This document shows positions 45,236 to 51,864 of a stretch of DNA of 64,000 bases, in pieces. The notes under the pieces were generated by a model. The model worked only from the letters and a program-made list of their open reading frames with translations. It did no database searches and was not told where the DNA came from. Made by a program: the position numbers and the translations under genes. The stretch spans positions 1 through 64,000 of the forward strand of contig JAEWHZ010000206.1 in the NCBI GenBank assembly GCA_023387585.1. Direction: 5' to 3'. The DNA is from Pseudomonadota bacterium (GTDB lineage Bacteria; Pseudomonadota; Alphaproteobacteria; Rhizobiales; Devosiaceae). Each line of letters starts with the position of its first letter. Position 1 is the first letter of the stretch.

Positions 45236-45248
45236 CTGCGACGGCTTT

Positions 45249-45271
45249 CCTGTGACTGTTGCGGTCACAGG
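45249..45271. promoter_or_regulatory. Perfect 8-7-8 palindrome overlapping a ribosome-binding site
   Basis: CCTGTGAC at 45249-45256 and GTCACAGG at 45264-45271. In the minus transcript the second arm contains the AGG of the Shine-Dalgarno for the gene starting at 45235, so it could be either an operator in a divergent promoter or an RNA hairpin that hides the ribosome site. Confidence 0.6.
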
Positions 45272-45296
45272 CAGGACGGACAGACGAAAGGCACTG

Positions 45297-45590
45297 ATGA
45301 TGTTTCGACCGATCAGCGAGATTGTTGACGAGATGCTGGTCGGGCTGGGATGCGCGGAGACCGTTGGCGCGGTCGATGCGCGGGAAGAAGAAATGGGCGG
45401 GTGCAGCGATGCACTCGCGCCCAAGTTTGCCGCTGGCTCGGGAGGAGGAATGAGCCCGGCCAATCGCGAGGGAGGAGGATCGCGACGGCACGTTGCGGGG
45501 TTCGAAATGGCTATCAGAGGAGGCGCACGACTGGTTCGGCGTGCTGCGCCTCGTCTCATGGTCATTGAGGGTGGGAAGGGGCCTCATTAG
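45297..45590 (+). CDS. Possible 97-aa plus-strand protein
   Basis: Starts MMFRPISEIVDEMLVGLGCA after GAAAGG, divergent from the 45235 gene. The later part is Gly/Arg-rich and not protein-like in composition, so coding is uncertain. No domain is recognised. Confidence 0.35.
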   Translation: MMFRPISEIVDEMLVGLGCAETVGAVDAREEEMGGCSDALAPKFAAGSGGGMSPANREGGGSRRHVAGFEMAIRGGARLVRRAAPRLMVIEGGKGPH

Positions 45591-45904
45591 AGCGCCCCCT
45601 CGTGTTCGCGAGCGGGAGCGGTGTTCAGGAGGTGCGTGAACAGGGCTACGTCATCGGATTGGGTTTTGCTGATGAGCGGGCTGAAACACCTCGCAGAATG
45701 CGCGAATGGAAGCCCAACGAGGAAAAGGACGATGAGGCCGGTCGGCTCATGAAGCTCGACCCGGTCCACCGTGTAAACAGAACCCCGCATGGGGAGCGCA
45801 CCGCGATACTTGGCCAAAAGCCAGCGCCAGAGGTTTATGCTCTCGTGGCGTCTTGGTTCACGGGTGCACACGCACTTGATGCCCGGCCGCGCCCAATGCG
45901 CCAT
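45587..45904 (-). CDS. Conserved phage protein, unknown
   Basis: A 105-aa protein. GIKCVCTREPRRH, MRGSVYTVDRVE and VALFTHLLNTA match a family seen often in alphaproteobacterial prophages. A pair of cysteines may bind metal. The ATG at 45904 shares one base (45904) with the stop of the 30-aa gene. Confidence 0.65.
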   Translation of the reverse strand: MAHWARPGIKCVCTREPRRHESINLWRWLLAKYRGALPMRGSVYTVDRVELHEPTGLIVLFLVGLPFAHSARCFSPLISKTQSDDVALFTHLLNTAPAREHEGAL

Positions 45905-45996
45905 CACACACCCCCGAGATAGACAGCGGCAGCCGCAAGGAATGCGATCAGCACGCCGGCAAAGAGGAACCAGACAAAGGCGATGGGGGCGGTCAT
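45904..45996 (-). CDS. 30-aa transmembrane peptide
   Basis: [20 protein letters not shown] followed by [10 protein letters not shown]: one continuous membrane span. Its stop overlaps the next start (TGATG) and its own start overlaps the GapR-like stop (ATGA), which argues that it is translated. Confidence 0.55.
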   Translation of the reverse strand: MTAPIAFVWFLFAGVLIAFLAAAAVYLGGV

Positions 45997-46403
45997 GCGG
46001 GCACCGTCCATGCCGGGGCGGTTTCGCCGGCGTCGGCGTCGAAGCCGATTTCCTCGGACGGACCGGCCGGGCTCGAACCGCCAGCGGACGGGGCTTTCGA
46101 GCCGATTTCCTCGACGCTTCCGGCCGGGGTGTTTTCGCCGGCGTCGGCCTCATGTGCGGGTGCACGCGAAGCAGGAAGCATGCCAAGGGCGGCGAGATAG
46201 GTGTCCAGAAGCGCGTCGGCTTCCTCGCGCTCACTGGCGTCGAGCTTGCGCAGGCGCACGACCTTCTTGATGGTCGGGACATCAAATCCGAACCCTTTGG
46301 CCTCGGCGTAGATGTCCTTCTTGTCCGTGTTGAGAGCGGTAATTTCTTCTTCGATGCGCTCGACGCGCTCGATAAAGGCTCGGAGATGATCGCTCGCGAC
46401 CAT
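45993..46403 (-). CDS. GapR-like (DUF2312) protein with a C-terminal extension
   Basis: A 136-aa protein. Residues 1-75 are DUF2312/Gap[51 protein letters not shown]. In Caulobacter, GapR binds overtwisted DNA ahead of forks. The remaining about 60 residues form an acidic, Pro/Ala-rich tail with two imperfect copies of an EEIG-containing unit ([18 protein letters not shown]), not part of chromosomal GapR. This points to a phage-specific version acting on replication or transcription of phage DNA. Confidence 0.9.
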   Translation of the reverse strand: MVASDHLRAFIERVERIEEEITALNTDKKDIYAEAKGFGFDVPTIKKVVRLRKLDASEREEADALLDTYLAALGMLPASRAPAHEADAGENTPAGSVEEIGSKAPSAGGSSPAGPSEEIGFDADAGETAPAWTVPA

Positions 46404-46406
46404 GGC

Positions 46407-46649
46407 TCAGCCCTCCCCGCCCTTGCGGATCAGGGCCGCAATCTCGTTGGCGCACTTCGGATATCCGGGGCTTTCGCCGCACACGTCGCAGCAATCGCAC
46501 TCGACCATGGAGGCGATCTGCTCGCGCTCGGCTTCGAGCACCTTCCGCATGGCCTCGATGGCCGCGTCCCGATGCACCGGCATGTAGTGGCGCAGGTTCG
46601 AGCCCAAGGGCTTGAGGATGGTGTTGAGGGCTTCGATGGGATCGGTCAT
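46407..46649 (-). CDS. Small Cys-rich protein
   Basis: An 80-aa protein, MTDPIEALNTILKPLGSNLR at the start. A cysteine cluster near 55-70 (VECDCCDVCGESPGYPKC) suggests a zinc-binding knuckle; the end is helical. Real by its tight packing with neighbours. Confidence 0.62.
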   Translation of the reverse strand: MTDPIEALNTILKPLGSNLRHYMPVHRDAAIEAMRKVLEAEREQIASMVECDCCDVCGESPGYPKCANEIAALIRKGGEG

Positions 46650-46726
46650 CACAACGGCCCTGTCAGGAACCAGACCGCGAGGATCAGGCCAGTGAGGACA
46701 CCGAAGGTGAAAGAGGTGAGGGTCAT
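46649..46726 (-). CDS. 25-aa transmembrane peptide
   Basis: MTLTSFTFGVLTGLILAVWF followed by LTGPL. Coupled by ATGA to the YdaS-like gene before it and by TGATG to the gene after it. Similar in style to the 30-aa peptide at 45904. Confidence 0.5.
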   Translation of the reverse strand: MTLTSFTFGVLTGLILAVWFLTGPL

Positions 46727-46938
46727 GCTGACACCTCGTCGCGGGGCTCAACGAATATCTCGGAGAGATCAGGGCGAAGCTTGTGGCGGGAGATGCCGGT
46801 GATGCGCTCGATGGTGAGCACATGATTGGCCGGAACCTGCGTCCACGAGTAGAGCGCCTGGTGCTTGACGCCAAGCTCGTTGGCGAGGGCTACGATGCCC
46901 CCGGCGCGCTTAGCTGCGTGTTCGACAATCTCGATCAT
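46723..46938 (-). CDS. YdaS/Cro-like HTH protein
   Basis: A 71-aa protein: HAAKRAGGIVALANELGVKH then QALYSWTQVPANHVLTIERI form a five-helix HTH of the YdaS/Cro group. Divergent from the repressor gene with operator half-sites in the 80-bp gap. It is the first gene of the leftward operon and the expected Cro counterpart that shuts off repressor synthesis. Confidence 0.85.
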   Translation of the reverse strand: MIEIVEHAAKRAGGIVALANELGVKHQALYSWTQVPANHVLTIERITGISRHKLRPDLSEIFVEPRDEVSA

Positions 46939-46944
46939 GCGCCC

Positions 46945-46973
46945 AAGGTAGGCTACAGCTACATAGTAGTCAA
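46945..46973 (-). promoter_or_regulatory. Leftward early promoter (cro-type)
   Basis: Minus strand: -35 TTGACT at 46973-46968, 17-bp spacer, -10 TACCTT at 46950-46945. Six bases after the -10 comes the ATG of the YdaS-like gene, so its transcript may be leaderless. A GTAGGC half-site overlaps the -10 and another abuts the -35. Confidence 0.6.
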
Positions 46974-47001
46974 TGCCTACGGAGGAGCTTTTTGGTAGGC
47001 A
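46948..47001. promoter_or_regulatory. Operator cluster OR-like (three GTAGGCA-type half-sites)
   Basis: GTAGGCT at 46948-46954, TGCCTAC (inverted) at 46974-46980 and GTAGGCA at 46995-47001. Start-to-start spacings are 26 and 21 bp. The last two form a perfect 7-bp inverted pair around the repressor side of the gap. The same motif recurs at 49601-49658. Confidence 0.7.
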
Positions 47002-47006
47002 CGAGT

Positions 47007-47012
47007 TACAAT
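47007..47012 (+). promoter_or_regulatory. -10 of the repressor promoter (leaderless cI)
   Basis: TACAAT, six bases before the ATG at 47019, so transcription should begin at the start codon. No good -35 is visible, as in lambda PRM, and a GTAGGCA site lies 5 bp upstream. Inferred leaderless translation. Confidence 0.55.
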
Positions 47013-47018
47013 CTGCGA

Positions 47019-47708
47019 ATGGGTAAGATTGGTCAGCAGATACGGCGCGCTCGCCGAGCTCGGAAGAAAACTCAAGACGACCTTGCGTCGGCTTTGGGGA
47101 TCAACCGGGTTTCTGTTGCGCAATGGGAGGGTCGCGATAATGACCCCAGACCCGAGCGTCTGCCGGCGATAGCCGAGCTTCTCGAAGTATCGGTTGAGTG
47201 GCTTCTGTCAGACGACGAGGCAGTGCCGGACCCCGACGCGGATCAGCGCCCCGACAGGCCCCGGCCAAACCCTCCCGTCATCCTCCCCGGCAAGGATCTC
47301 GTGGCCCAGAACGGCGAAGCTCTCCCCGTCTATGCCGCCGCAAAAGGTGGCGACGGGCACATCATCGTCACCTTCGATGAGATCGAGCGCGTGAAAATGC
47401 CGTCCGTCCTGCAAGGCGTGAAAGACGGCTACGGGCTGCTGATCGATGGGGATTCAATGATCCCGGCCTATTTCCCGAATGACATCGCACTCGTGAACCC
47501 GAACAAGAGGCCGGAGCGCGGATTCCACCACGTGTTTTACCACCGCCCTCCACATGGAGGCGAAGCCGAGGCCATCGTGAAATGGCTTGAGGCGTTCAAC
47601 GATCGAGAGTGGACGCTGGAGCAGTGGAACCCGCCGGAGCAATGGAAAGAAAGCCGCCAAGTCTGGCAAACCTGTCACCGGATCGTGGGGAAGTACGACA
47701 GGCGATGA
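47019..47708 (+). CDS. CI/LexA-like phage repressor
   Basis: A 229-aa protein. N-terminal XRE HTH (IGQQIRRARRARKKTQDDLA, LGINRVSVAQWE), linker, then an S24/LexA C-terminal domain: LIDGDSMIPAYFPND with Ser146 and VKWLEAF with Lys188, the expected catalytic dyad for RecA-stimulated self-cleavage. A possible cleavage region lies near AAKGG. Start at 47019 is chosen because the HTH opens there; an upstream TTG with a GGAGGA site lies inside an operator half-site. Confidence 0.92.
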   Translation: MGKIGQQIRRARRARKKTQDDLASALGINRVSVAQWEGRDNDPRPERLPAIAELLEVSVEWLLSDDEAVPDPDADQRPDRPRPNPPVILPGKDLVAQNGEALPVYAAAKGGDGHIIVTFDEIERVKMPSVLQGVKDGYGLLIDGDSMIPAYFPNDIALVNPNKRPERGFHHVFYHRPPHGGEAEAIVKWLEAFNDREWTLEQWNPPEQWKESRQVWQTCHRIVGKYDRR

Positions 47709-47959
47709 CCCGAGACCGCTTCATCGAATGCCTCGAACTGCTCCATTGGGACACGGACATGCTGGCGTCGATCTTGGGCTGCGACCAGGGCCTGACGGAA
47801 GCGTATGCGCTGGGCCTGGAAGACGTGCCGCCGAAGTTGGCGGCATGGCTCAACGTGCTGGCGGCAGCGCATGAGGCGGCGGAGGTGGGGAAGCCGAAGG
47901 GGTTGAGGGGGAAGGGGTATGTGGGGCTCGAGGACGTGGAGCCGAAGGGGAATGGGTGA
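47705..47959 (+). CDS. Small HTH protein downstream of repressor
   Basis: An 84-aa protein. RFIECLELLHWDTDMLASIL and LTEAYALGLEDVPPKLAAWL fit a single helix-turn-helix like XRE domains. Starts at ATG overlapping the repressor stop (ATGA) and is in turn coupled to the following gene (GTGA). The C-terminus is short and basic (KPKGLRGKGY). It may be a co-regulator. Confidence 0.7.
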   Translation: MTRDRFIECLELLHWDTDMLASILGCDQGLTEAYALGLEDVPPKLAAWLNVLAAAHEAAEVGKPKGLRGKGYVGLEDVEPKGNG

Positions 47960-48495
47960 ACGCTAAGGAGTTAGCCGAGACACTATCTTTCCTTGCGCGC
48001 AGCGTGAAAACGCCGGCCAGCTATGTTGAGTTTGTTCCGGCAGATTCCCCAATCCCCCGTCGCAAGGCCATAACCGCCTTAGCAATCAACGGGGTTGTAC
48101 ACCATGGGCTTAGACTTGAAATTACCGGCCCGAGCGTGGTTCTTCAGGACCGCCCATTCTACGGCCTGACAGCCATCATGGATGCCCACATATCGGGGCG
48201 TGTATGGCATCTCGGGCGCCTTGAATTTGACCCGATTGGTGCGCCGCCGCACCATAAAAATAAGCCGCGCTATGAACCAGCACCTCAGAAAGTGAATGGC
48301 CCTCACTTCCATTGCTTTGAGCAAAACATACCTTTCGGGACCGACACCTGCTCAAAAGAGGGAAATTTGCCGGTCGGCTATCCGTTTGAACGCAAATTTG
48401 ATAACTTTGAAGATGTGCTTTCGGCCACGCGCGAGCGTTTCGTTATCCCCGATCTTTGGATGGAGGATCCAGCATGCCTGATATTGCTAGCGTGA
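47956..48495 (+). CDS. Unrecognised 179-aa protein in repressor operon
   Basis: No family recognised. GTG start overlapping the previous stop. Visible features: VVHHGLRLEITGP, VWHLGRLEFDPIGAPPHHKN and a His/Cys-bearing VNGPHFHCFEQNIPFG, a pattern consistent with a metal site or a small enzyme. Ends in another frame 22 bp into the next gene. Position in the lysogenic operon equals that of rexA in lambda. A toxin or effector role is possible but not demonstrated. Confidence 0.7.
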   Translation: MNAKELAETLSFLARSVKTPASYVEFVPADSPIPRRKAITALAINGVVHHGLRLEITGPSVVLQDRPFYGLTAIMDAHISGRVWHLGRLEFDPIGAPPHHKNKPRYEPAPQKVNGPHFHCFEQNIPFGTDTCSKEGNLPVGYPFERKFDNFEDVLSATRERFVIPDLWMEDPACLILLA

Positions 48496-49226
48496 TACCT
48501 CTGCGCTCCATGGGAAAGGTTATGGACGACCTTTCGCGGGAACTGGTGACAACCGTCATGGAGGGGAAAGAAGGGCTTGTTTCTATGCCCCTACTCTATC
48601 CAGGCGGGCAGCCGGTCACGGTTCATGTGCGCCCTCATGACGACGAATTCATTGTTTCAGATGGAGGCAATGGCTTTATCTCTGCCGAGCATATGGGCGC
48701 CTCCGAGCTTTATCTCCGGCTCGCGCCGAATGTAGCGAAAGTCAACGGAGTTGAGTTCGACGGCATTTCGATGTTCGCCGCCCGAGTTTCTGTGGATTGG
48801 CTTGCCAATGCCGTCATCTTTGTTGCCGCTGCTAGCAAGGCTGCTGTGGAGCGGACAGCGGACAAGCTCACTGTCGATATTGAGGAGCGCATGCGCGACA
48901 CCCTCAAGATGCAGATACGAGATATTTTCCGCGATAGAGCCACGATGGACGTGGACGTGATCGGAGCATCGACCAAGAAGCGGAAATTTGCGGCCAGAGT
49001 GCAAAGTAATGGCCTTTCGACCTTCTTCGACGTGGTGACGCCCAGCCCAGTGTCCGTGAACTTCGCCATTGTCAAATTCCAAGACATCAACGCTGAGTCT
49101 CATTTCAGAGGGGTGGCCATGGTATCTGGCCAGCTCGATGCTGGGGACCATTCGATGCTCTCTCAGGCCGCCACCAAGGTGATGCCTTTCACCACGGACA
49201 GAGAAACGCTGGCTCACGCCGCATAG
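48474..49226 (+). CDS. DUF1828-like 250-aa protein in repressor operon
   Basis: Start at the ATG after GGAGGATC. The N-terminal 60-100 residues (MPLLYPGGQPVTVHVRPHDD, EFIVSDGGNGFISAEHMGAS) resemble DUF1828, whose SDGG turn is typical. A hydrophobic helix (VDWLANAVIFVAAASKAAVE) and a charged coiled region follow, then a beta-rich end resembling DUF1829. Such proteins appear in mobile elements of unknown role. Followed by a strong terminator. Confidence 0.7.
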   Translation: MPDIASVIPLRSMGKVMDDLSRELVTTVMEGKEGLVSMPLLYPGGQPVTVHVRPHDDEFIVSDGGNGFISAEHMGASELYLRLAPNVAKVNGVEFDGISMFAARVSVDWLANAVIFVAAASKAAVERTADKLTVDIEERMRDTLKMQIRDIFRDRATMDVDVIGASTKKRKFAARVQSNGLSTFFDVVTPSPVSVNFAIVKFQDINAESHFRGVAMVSGQLDAGDHSMLSQAATKVMPFTTDRETLAHAA

Positions 49227-49247
49227 TCGTCGGCCTACCTCCTCCCC

Positions 49248-49275
49248 AACCTCGCTCCGGCGGGGTTTTTCTTTT
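49248..49275 (+). terminator. Rho-independent terminator of repressor operon
   Basis: Stem AACCTCGC / GCGGGGTT (one T-G pair), loop TCCG, then TTTTTC and a further TTTT. It ends the repressor-cassette transcript 22 bp past the last gene. Confidence 0.85.
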
Positions 49276-49280
49276 GCCCC

Positions 49281-49529
49281 TTACCCCGCCATTGCGAACA
49301 TTTCCTCGGGCACGATCCCGCTCTGAAATAGCACCACAGCGTCCTCCCAGTCGCCAGTGGTCGGGCTACCCTTTCGACTGAACGCAACCACCCCTGCCCT
49401 CGTCTCTGCCATCCGGCGCGCCGTGCCAATGCACTGCGCCTCGCTGCCGTGTATCTGGCGCGGCTGCTCTGCGATCAGGATGCCTCCCTTTCCCAGCTGA
49501 AATCCCACCACGACATAGTACGTGACCAT
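49281..49529 (-). CDS. Small conserved hypothetical protein
   Basis: An 82-aa protein (MVTYYVVVGFQLGKGGILIA; AQCIGTARRMAETRAGVVAF). Start after GAAGGAGG, a strong site. Family common in Hyphomicrobiales genomes, unknown function. Converges on the repressor operon. Confidence 0.7.
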   Translation of the reverse strand: MVTYYVVVGFQLGKGGILIAEQPRQIHGSEAQCIGTARRMAETRAGVVAFSRKGSPTTGDWEDAVVLFQSGIVPEEMFAMAG

Positions 49530-49600
49530 ACCTGCCTCCTTCTATGTTCCCTTTCTGTTCTATTAACGACTCAGATCGGCAGTGGAGTCGAGTCGGAATT

Positions 49601-49658
49601 TTAGGCAAAATCGCTGCGTAACTTTTGCCTACATTTTTCATTGACAGCTACGTAGGCA
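49601..49658. promoter_or_regulatory. Operator cluster OL-like (three GTAGGCA-type half-sites)
   Basis: TTAGGCA at 49601-49607, TGCCTAC (inverted) at 49626-49632, GTAGGCA at 49652-49658; spacings 25 and 26 bp. TAGGCAAAA (49602-49610) and TTTTGCCTA (49623-49631) are a perfect inverted pair. The last half-site lies between the -35 and -10 of the rightward promoter. Confidence 0.7.
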
Positions 49659-49669
49659 TTGGTTACATT
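49641..49669 (+). promoter_or_regulatory. Rightward early promoter
   Basis: -35 TTGACA at 49641-49646, 17-bp spacer, -10 TACATT at 49664-49669. It drives the early operon starting at 49725. The repressor motif in the spacer predicts repression in the lysogen. Confidence 0.75.
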
Positions 49670-49724
49670 CCTTCCATCACCCAACCGGCACCGAGCACCT
49701 GCTCTGCCAGAAACGAGGGAGTGG

Positions 49725-50183
49725 ATGATGACGAAGATTGAGCCGGTTCCGCAGAGCGCATCCGTGGCAGAGGTTGGCGCCTTCATGGCCGACTTCGGCA
49801 AGTCGGTCGGACCTCGGGCAAACGTGTATGCATCCATCAAGGACAATGGGACCTGCCACTTTACCCTGTACCCCAACGGCATCACCAATGATGGCCGTAT
49901 TTCCTCAGAGGACGCGGATAGCTGGTCTGAAGCCTCGGCATCTTTGATCAAGAATTGGGAAGCGCAGCGCGCGAACCATCGTTCGGTCAAGCTGCGGGAG
50001 ATGGCTCTGGAAATCATCCAGATCACCGCAGATCAGGGACAGTGCACCGACCGCGCGCTGCGTCTGTCGTTCGGGCAGTCCGAGATCGACGCTTTGGGCG
50101 CCGAGGCCGCTGAGCTTGCCACAGAAATGGCCTCGAACGGCCCCTTCTCCATCGTCGTCACCGAACACGCAAACGCCGCATGA
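49725..50183 (+). CDS. First gene of rightward operon, unknown
   Basis: A 152-aa protein (MMTKIEPVPQSASVAEVGAF; TDRALRLSFGQSEIDALGAE). Start after GAGGGAG. Helical, acidic. Not recognised. Its start lies 55 bp past the -10. Confidence 0.68.
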   Translation: MMTKIEPVPQSASVAEVGAFMADFGKSVGPRANVYASIKDNGTCHFTLYPNGITNDGRISSEDADSWSEASASLIKNWEAQRANHRSVKLREMALEIIQITADQGQCTDRALRLSFGQSEIDALGAEAAELATEMASNGPFSIVVTEHANAA

Positions 50184-50539
50184 ACCCCTTCCCCCTGCCG
50201 ACCTTCGTGGCCGGCAGCAGAAAGAGGTTCTGCCTGATGGAGGCAAGAATGCGACCCGACTTCTACATCATCGACGGCGGTCCAGACTTCGACCGGCACG
50301 TGTTCTCGGACAAGGCCGAAGCGGTGAAGTTCCTGCGCGGCTGCGAGGCTGGAGACCTGCTGTTCCAGTGCATTCCTGACGATGGGCTGATGATCGACAT
50401 CACCGAGGACGTGGCGCGCGAGTGGCTCGACCGTGACTACGAGCGTGACGGCAAGTGCCCCGATGCGTTCCGGCCATTCATCGAGGTCGAGGTCGAGCGC
50501 GGCAATGACGAGGCTTACTGGTGCGGGAGGGCTGCGTGA
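50180..50539 (+). CDS. Small protein, unknown
   Basis: A 119-aa protein. PDFYIIDGGPDFDRHVFSDK, IDITEDVAREWLDRDYERD. Acidic. ATGA coupled to the gene before and TGATG to the gene after. Not recognised. Confidence 0.6.
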   Translation: MNPFPLPTFVAGSRKRFCLMEARMRPDFYIIDGGPDFDRHVFSDKAEAVKFLRGCEAGDLLFQCIPDDGLMIDITEDVAREWLDRDYERDGKCPDAFRPFIEVEVERGNDEAYWCGRAA

Positions 50540-50937
50540 TGGCCACCGTCTCGCAGATGATCGACCAGGTTCTTGCCCATATGGACGGGCGACCGGCTTG
50601 GGAAGTGATGCGCGCGGATGAAATCGAGCGCGGCAATGAGATCGTCGTCCCCGGCGAAACCTCGTGGCTTCCGGAAGAGGATTGGGACCCGACAATTACG
50701 GTCAGCCGATCCGGCAAGGAAATCCGCCTCATTGCCATTCTGGCGCTCAATCCGGGGCGTGGCGCCTTCCGCCGCATGGTGTCCGGCATCATCGCGGAGG
50801 GGCTGACCCCGGTCATCATCGCCCCGACGAACATGATGCGCGACACGCTCAAGCGCTGGGGCTGGTTCCCGCGCCATGTCGGAAGCGGATGGGATCACGA
50901 GGAACAGTGGCGCCCTCGCAAAGGGTGGAGGCCATGA
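50539..50937 (+). CDS. GNAT-like phage protein
   Basis: A 132-aa protein: IRLIAILALNPGRGAFRRMV, GLTPVIIAPTNMMRDTLKRW, GWFPRHVG resemble a reduced acetyltransferase fold found in many phages, here without an obvious acetyl-CoA loop. Coupled on both sides. Confidence 0.6.
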   Translation: MATVSQMIDQVLAHMDGRPAWEVMRADEIERGNEIVVPGETSWLPEEDWDPTITVSRSGKEIRLIAILALNPGRGAFRRMVSGIIAEGLTPVIIAPTNMMRDTLKRWGWFPRHVGSGWDHEEQWRPRKGWRP

Positions 50938-51032
50938 CCCCTCCCCGCCCCAAGCTCTCCGCAACAATAGCACTGGCACAGGCTCTTGCCCTGTACCTCG
51001 TAATCAATTCGCAGCCGGAGCCGAAGAAATGA
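50934..51032 (+). CDS. 32-aa hydrophobic peptide
   Basis: MTPPRPKLSATIALAQALAL followed by YLVINSQPEPKK: one membrane span. ATGA with the preceding gene and with the next. Confidence 0.5.
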   Translation: MTPPRPKLSATIALAQALALYLVINSQPEPKK

Positions 51033-51118
51033 GCATCCGCGAATTTTCCTACACCGCCCTCGCCATGGCCGTTTCTCTCTACGGCTCCATGCTGTTCAGC
51101 GCGTGGTGGATGGCATGA
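51029..51118 (+). CDS. 29-aa hydrophobic peptide
   Basis: MSIREFSYTALAMAVSLYGS followed by MLFSAWWMA. One membrane span. ATGA overlaps on both sides. Confidence 0.5.
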   Translation: MSIREFSYTALAMAVSLYGSMLFSAWWMA

Positions 51119-51864
51119 GCAGCGTCACCGAACTGTCCGTGATGGGCAACGACCGCATCAAGCCGGGCGGCAACATGACGCCGTTCGAGCAGTCCGAGAT
51201 GGAAATCGCGGACCTGTACGACGAGGCCAAGAACTGGGCTGACGGCGAGCCGGTGACGACGCAGGAGGCTCATGACGAAGTTGAGCGCCTGATGGACCTG
51301 ATCAGCGCTGCCGCGAAAACAGCCGACGAGCGCAGGGTCGAGGAAATCGCACCGCACAAGGCGGCGGTGGATGCGGCACAGGCCCGCTGGAACACGCTGA
51401 TCGGCAAGAACAAGTCGATCACCGGCAAGACCGTTCTGGCGCTCGACGCGCTCAAGAAGGTCGTGGAGCCGTTCCGCGTCGAGCAGCAGCGCCTCAAGGA
51501 TGCCGAAGCCCGCCGTATCCGCGAGGAAGCGGAGGAAGCCGAGCGCCGAGCGCAGGAGGCATTCGCTCAGACCAGTGTCGCCGACCTCGCCGAGCGCGAG
51601 GAAGCCGAACGGCTGGCCCAACGCGCGGCTGATCTGTCGAAGGTCGCGAACAAGGCCGCGAAAGCCGCCACCACGAACACCGGGCTGACCACCTATTGGC
51701 AGACCGAGGTCACCGACAAGCGCGCCGTCGCGGCCCACTACTGGAAGACCAGGCCCGCCGAAGTCGATGCCTTTTTCCTCAGCCTTGCGGAGGCGGACGT
51801 GCGCCGTGGCATGCGGTCCATCCCCGGCTGCGAAATCACCGAACAGAAGAAAGCGAGGCTGTGA
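51115..51864 (+). CDS. Coiled-coil protein upstream of ERF gene
   Basis: A 249-aa protein rich in Glu, Ala, Arg; long coiled coil 110-190 (EARRIREEAEEAERRAQEAF). Position directly before ERF genes is standard in alphaproteobacterial phages. Likely a recombination accessory, unproven. Confidence 0.68.
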   Translation: MSSVTELSVMGNDRIKPGGNMTPFEQSEMEIADLYDEAKNWADGEPVTTQEAHDEVERLMDLISAAAKTADERRVEEIAPHKAAVDAAQARWNTLIGKNKSITGKTVLALDALKKVVEPFRVEQQRLKDAEARRIREEAEEAERRAQEAFAQTSVADLAEREEAERLAQRAADLSKVANKAAKAATTNTGLTTYWQTEVTDKRAVAAHYWKTRPAEVDAFFLSLAEADVRRGMRSIPGCEITEQKKARL

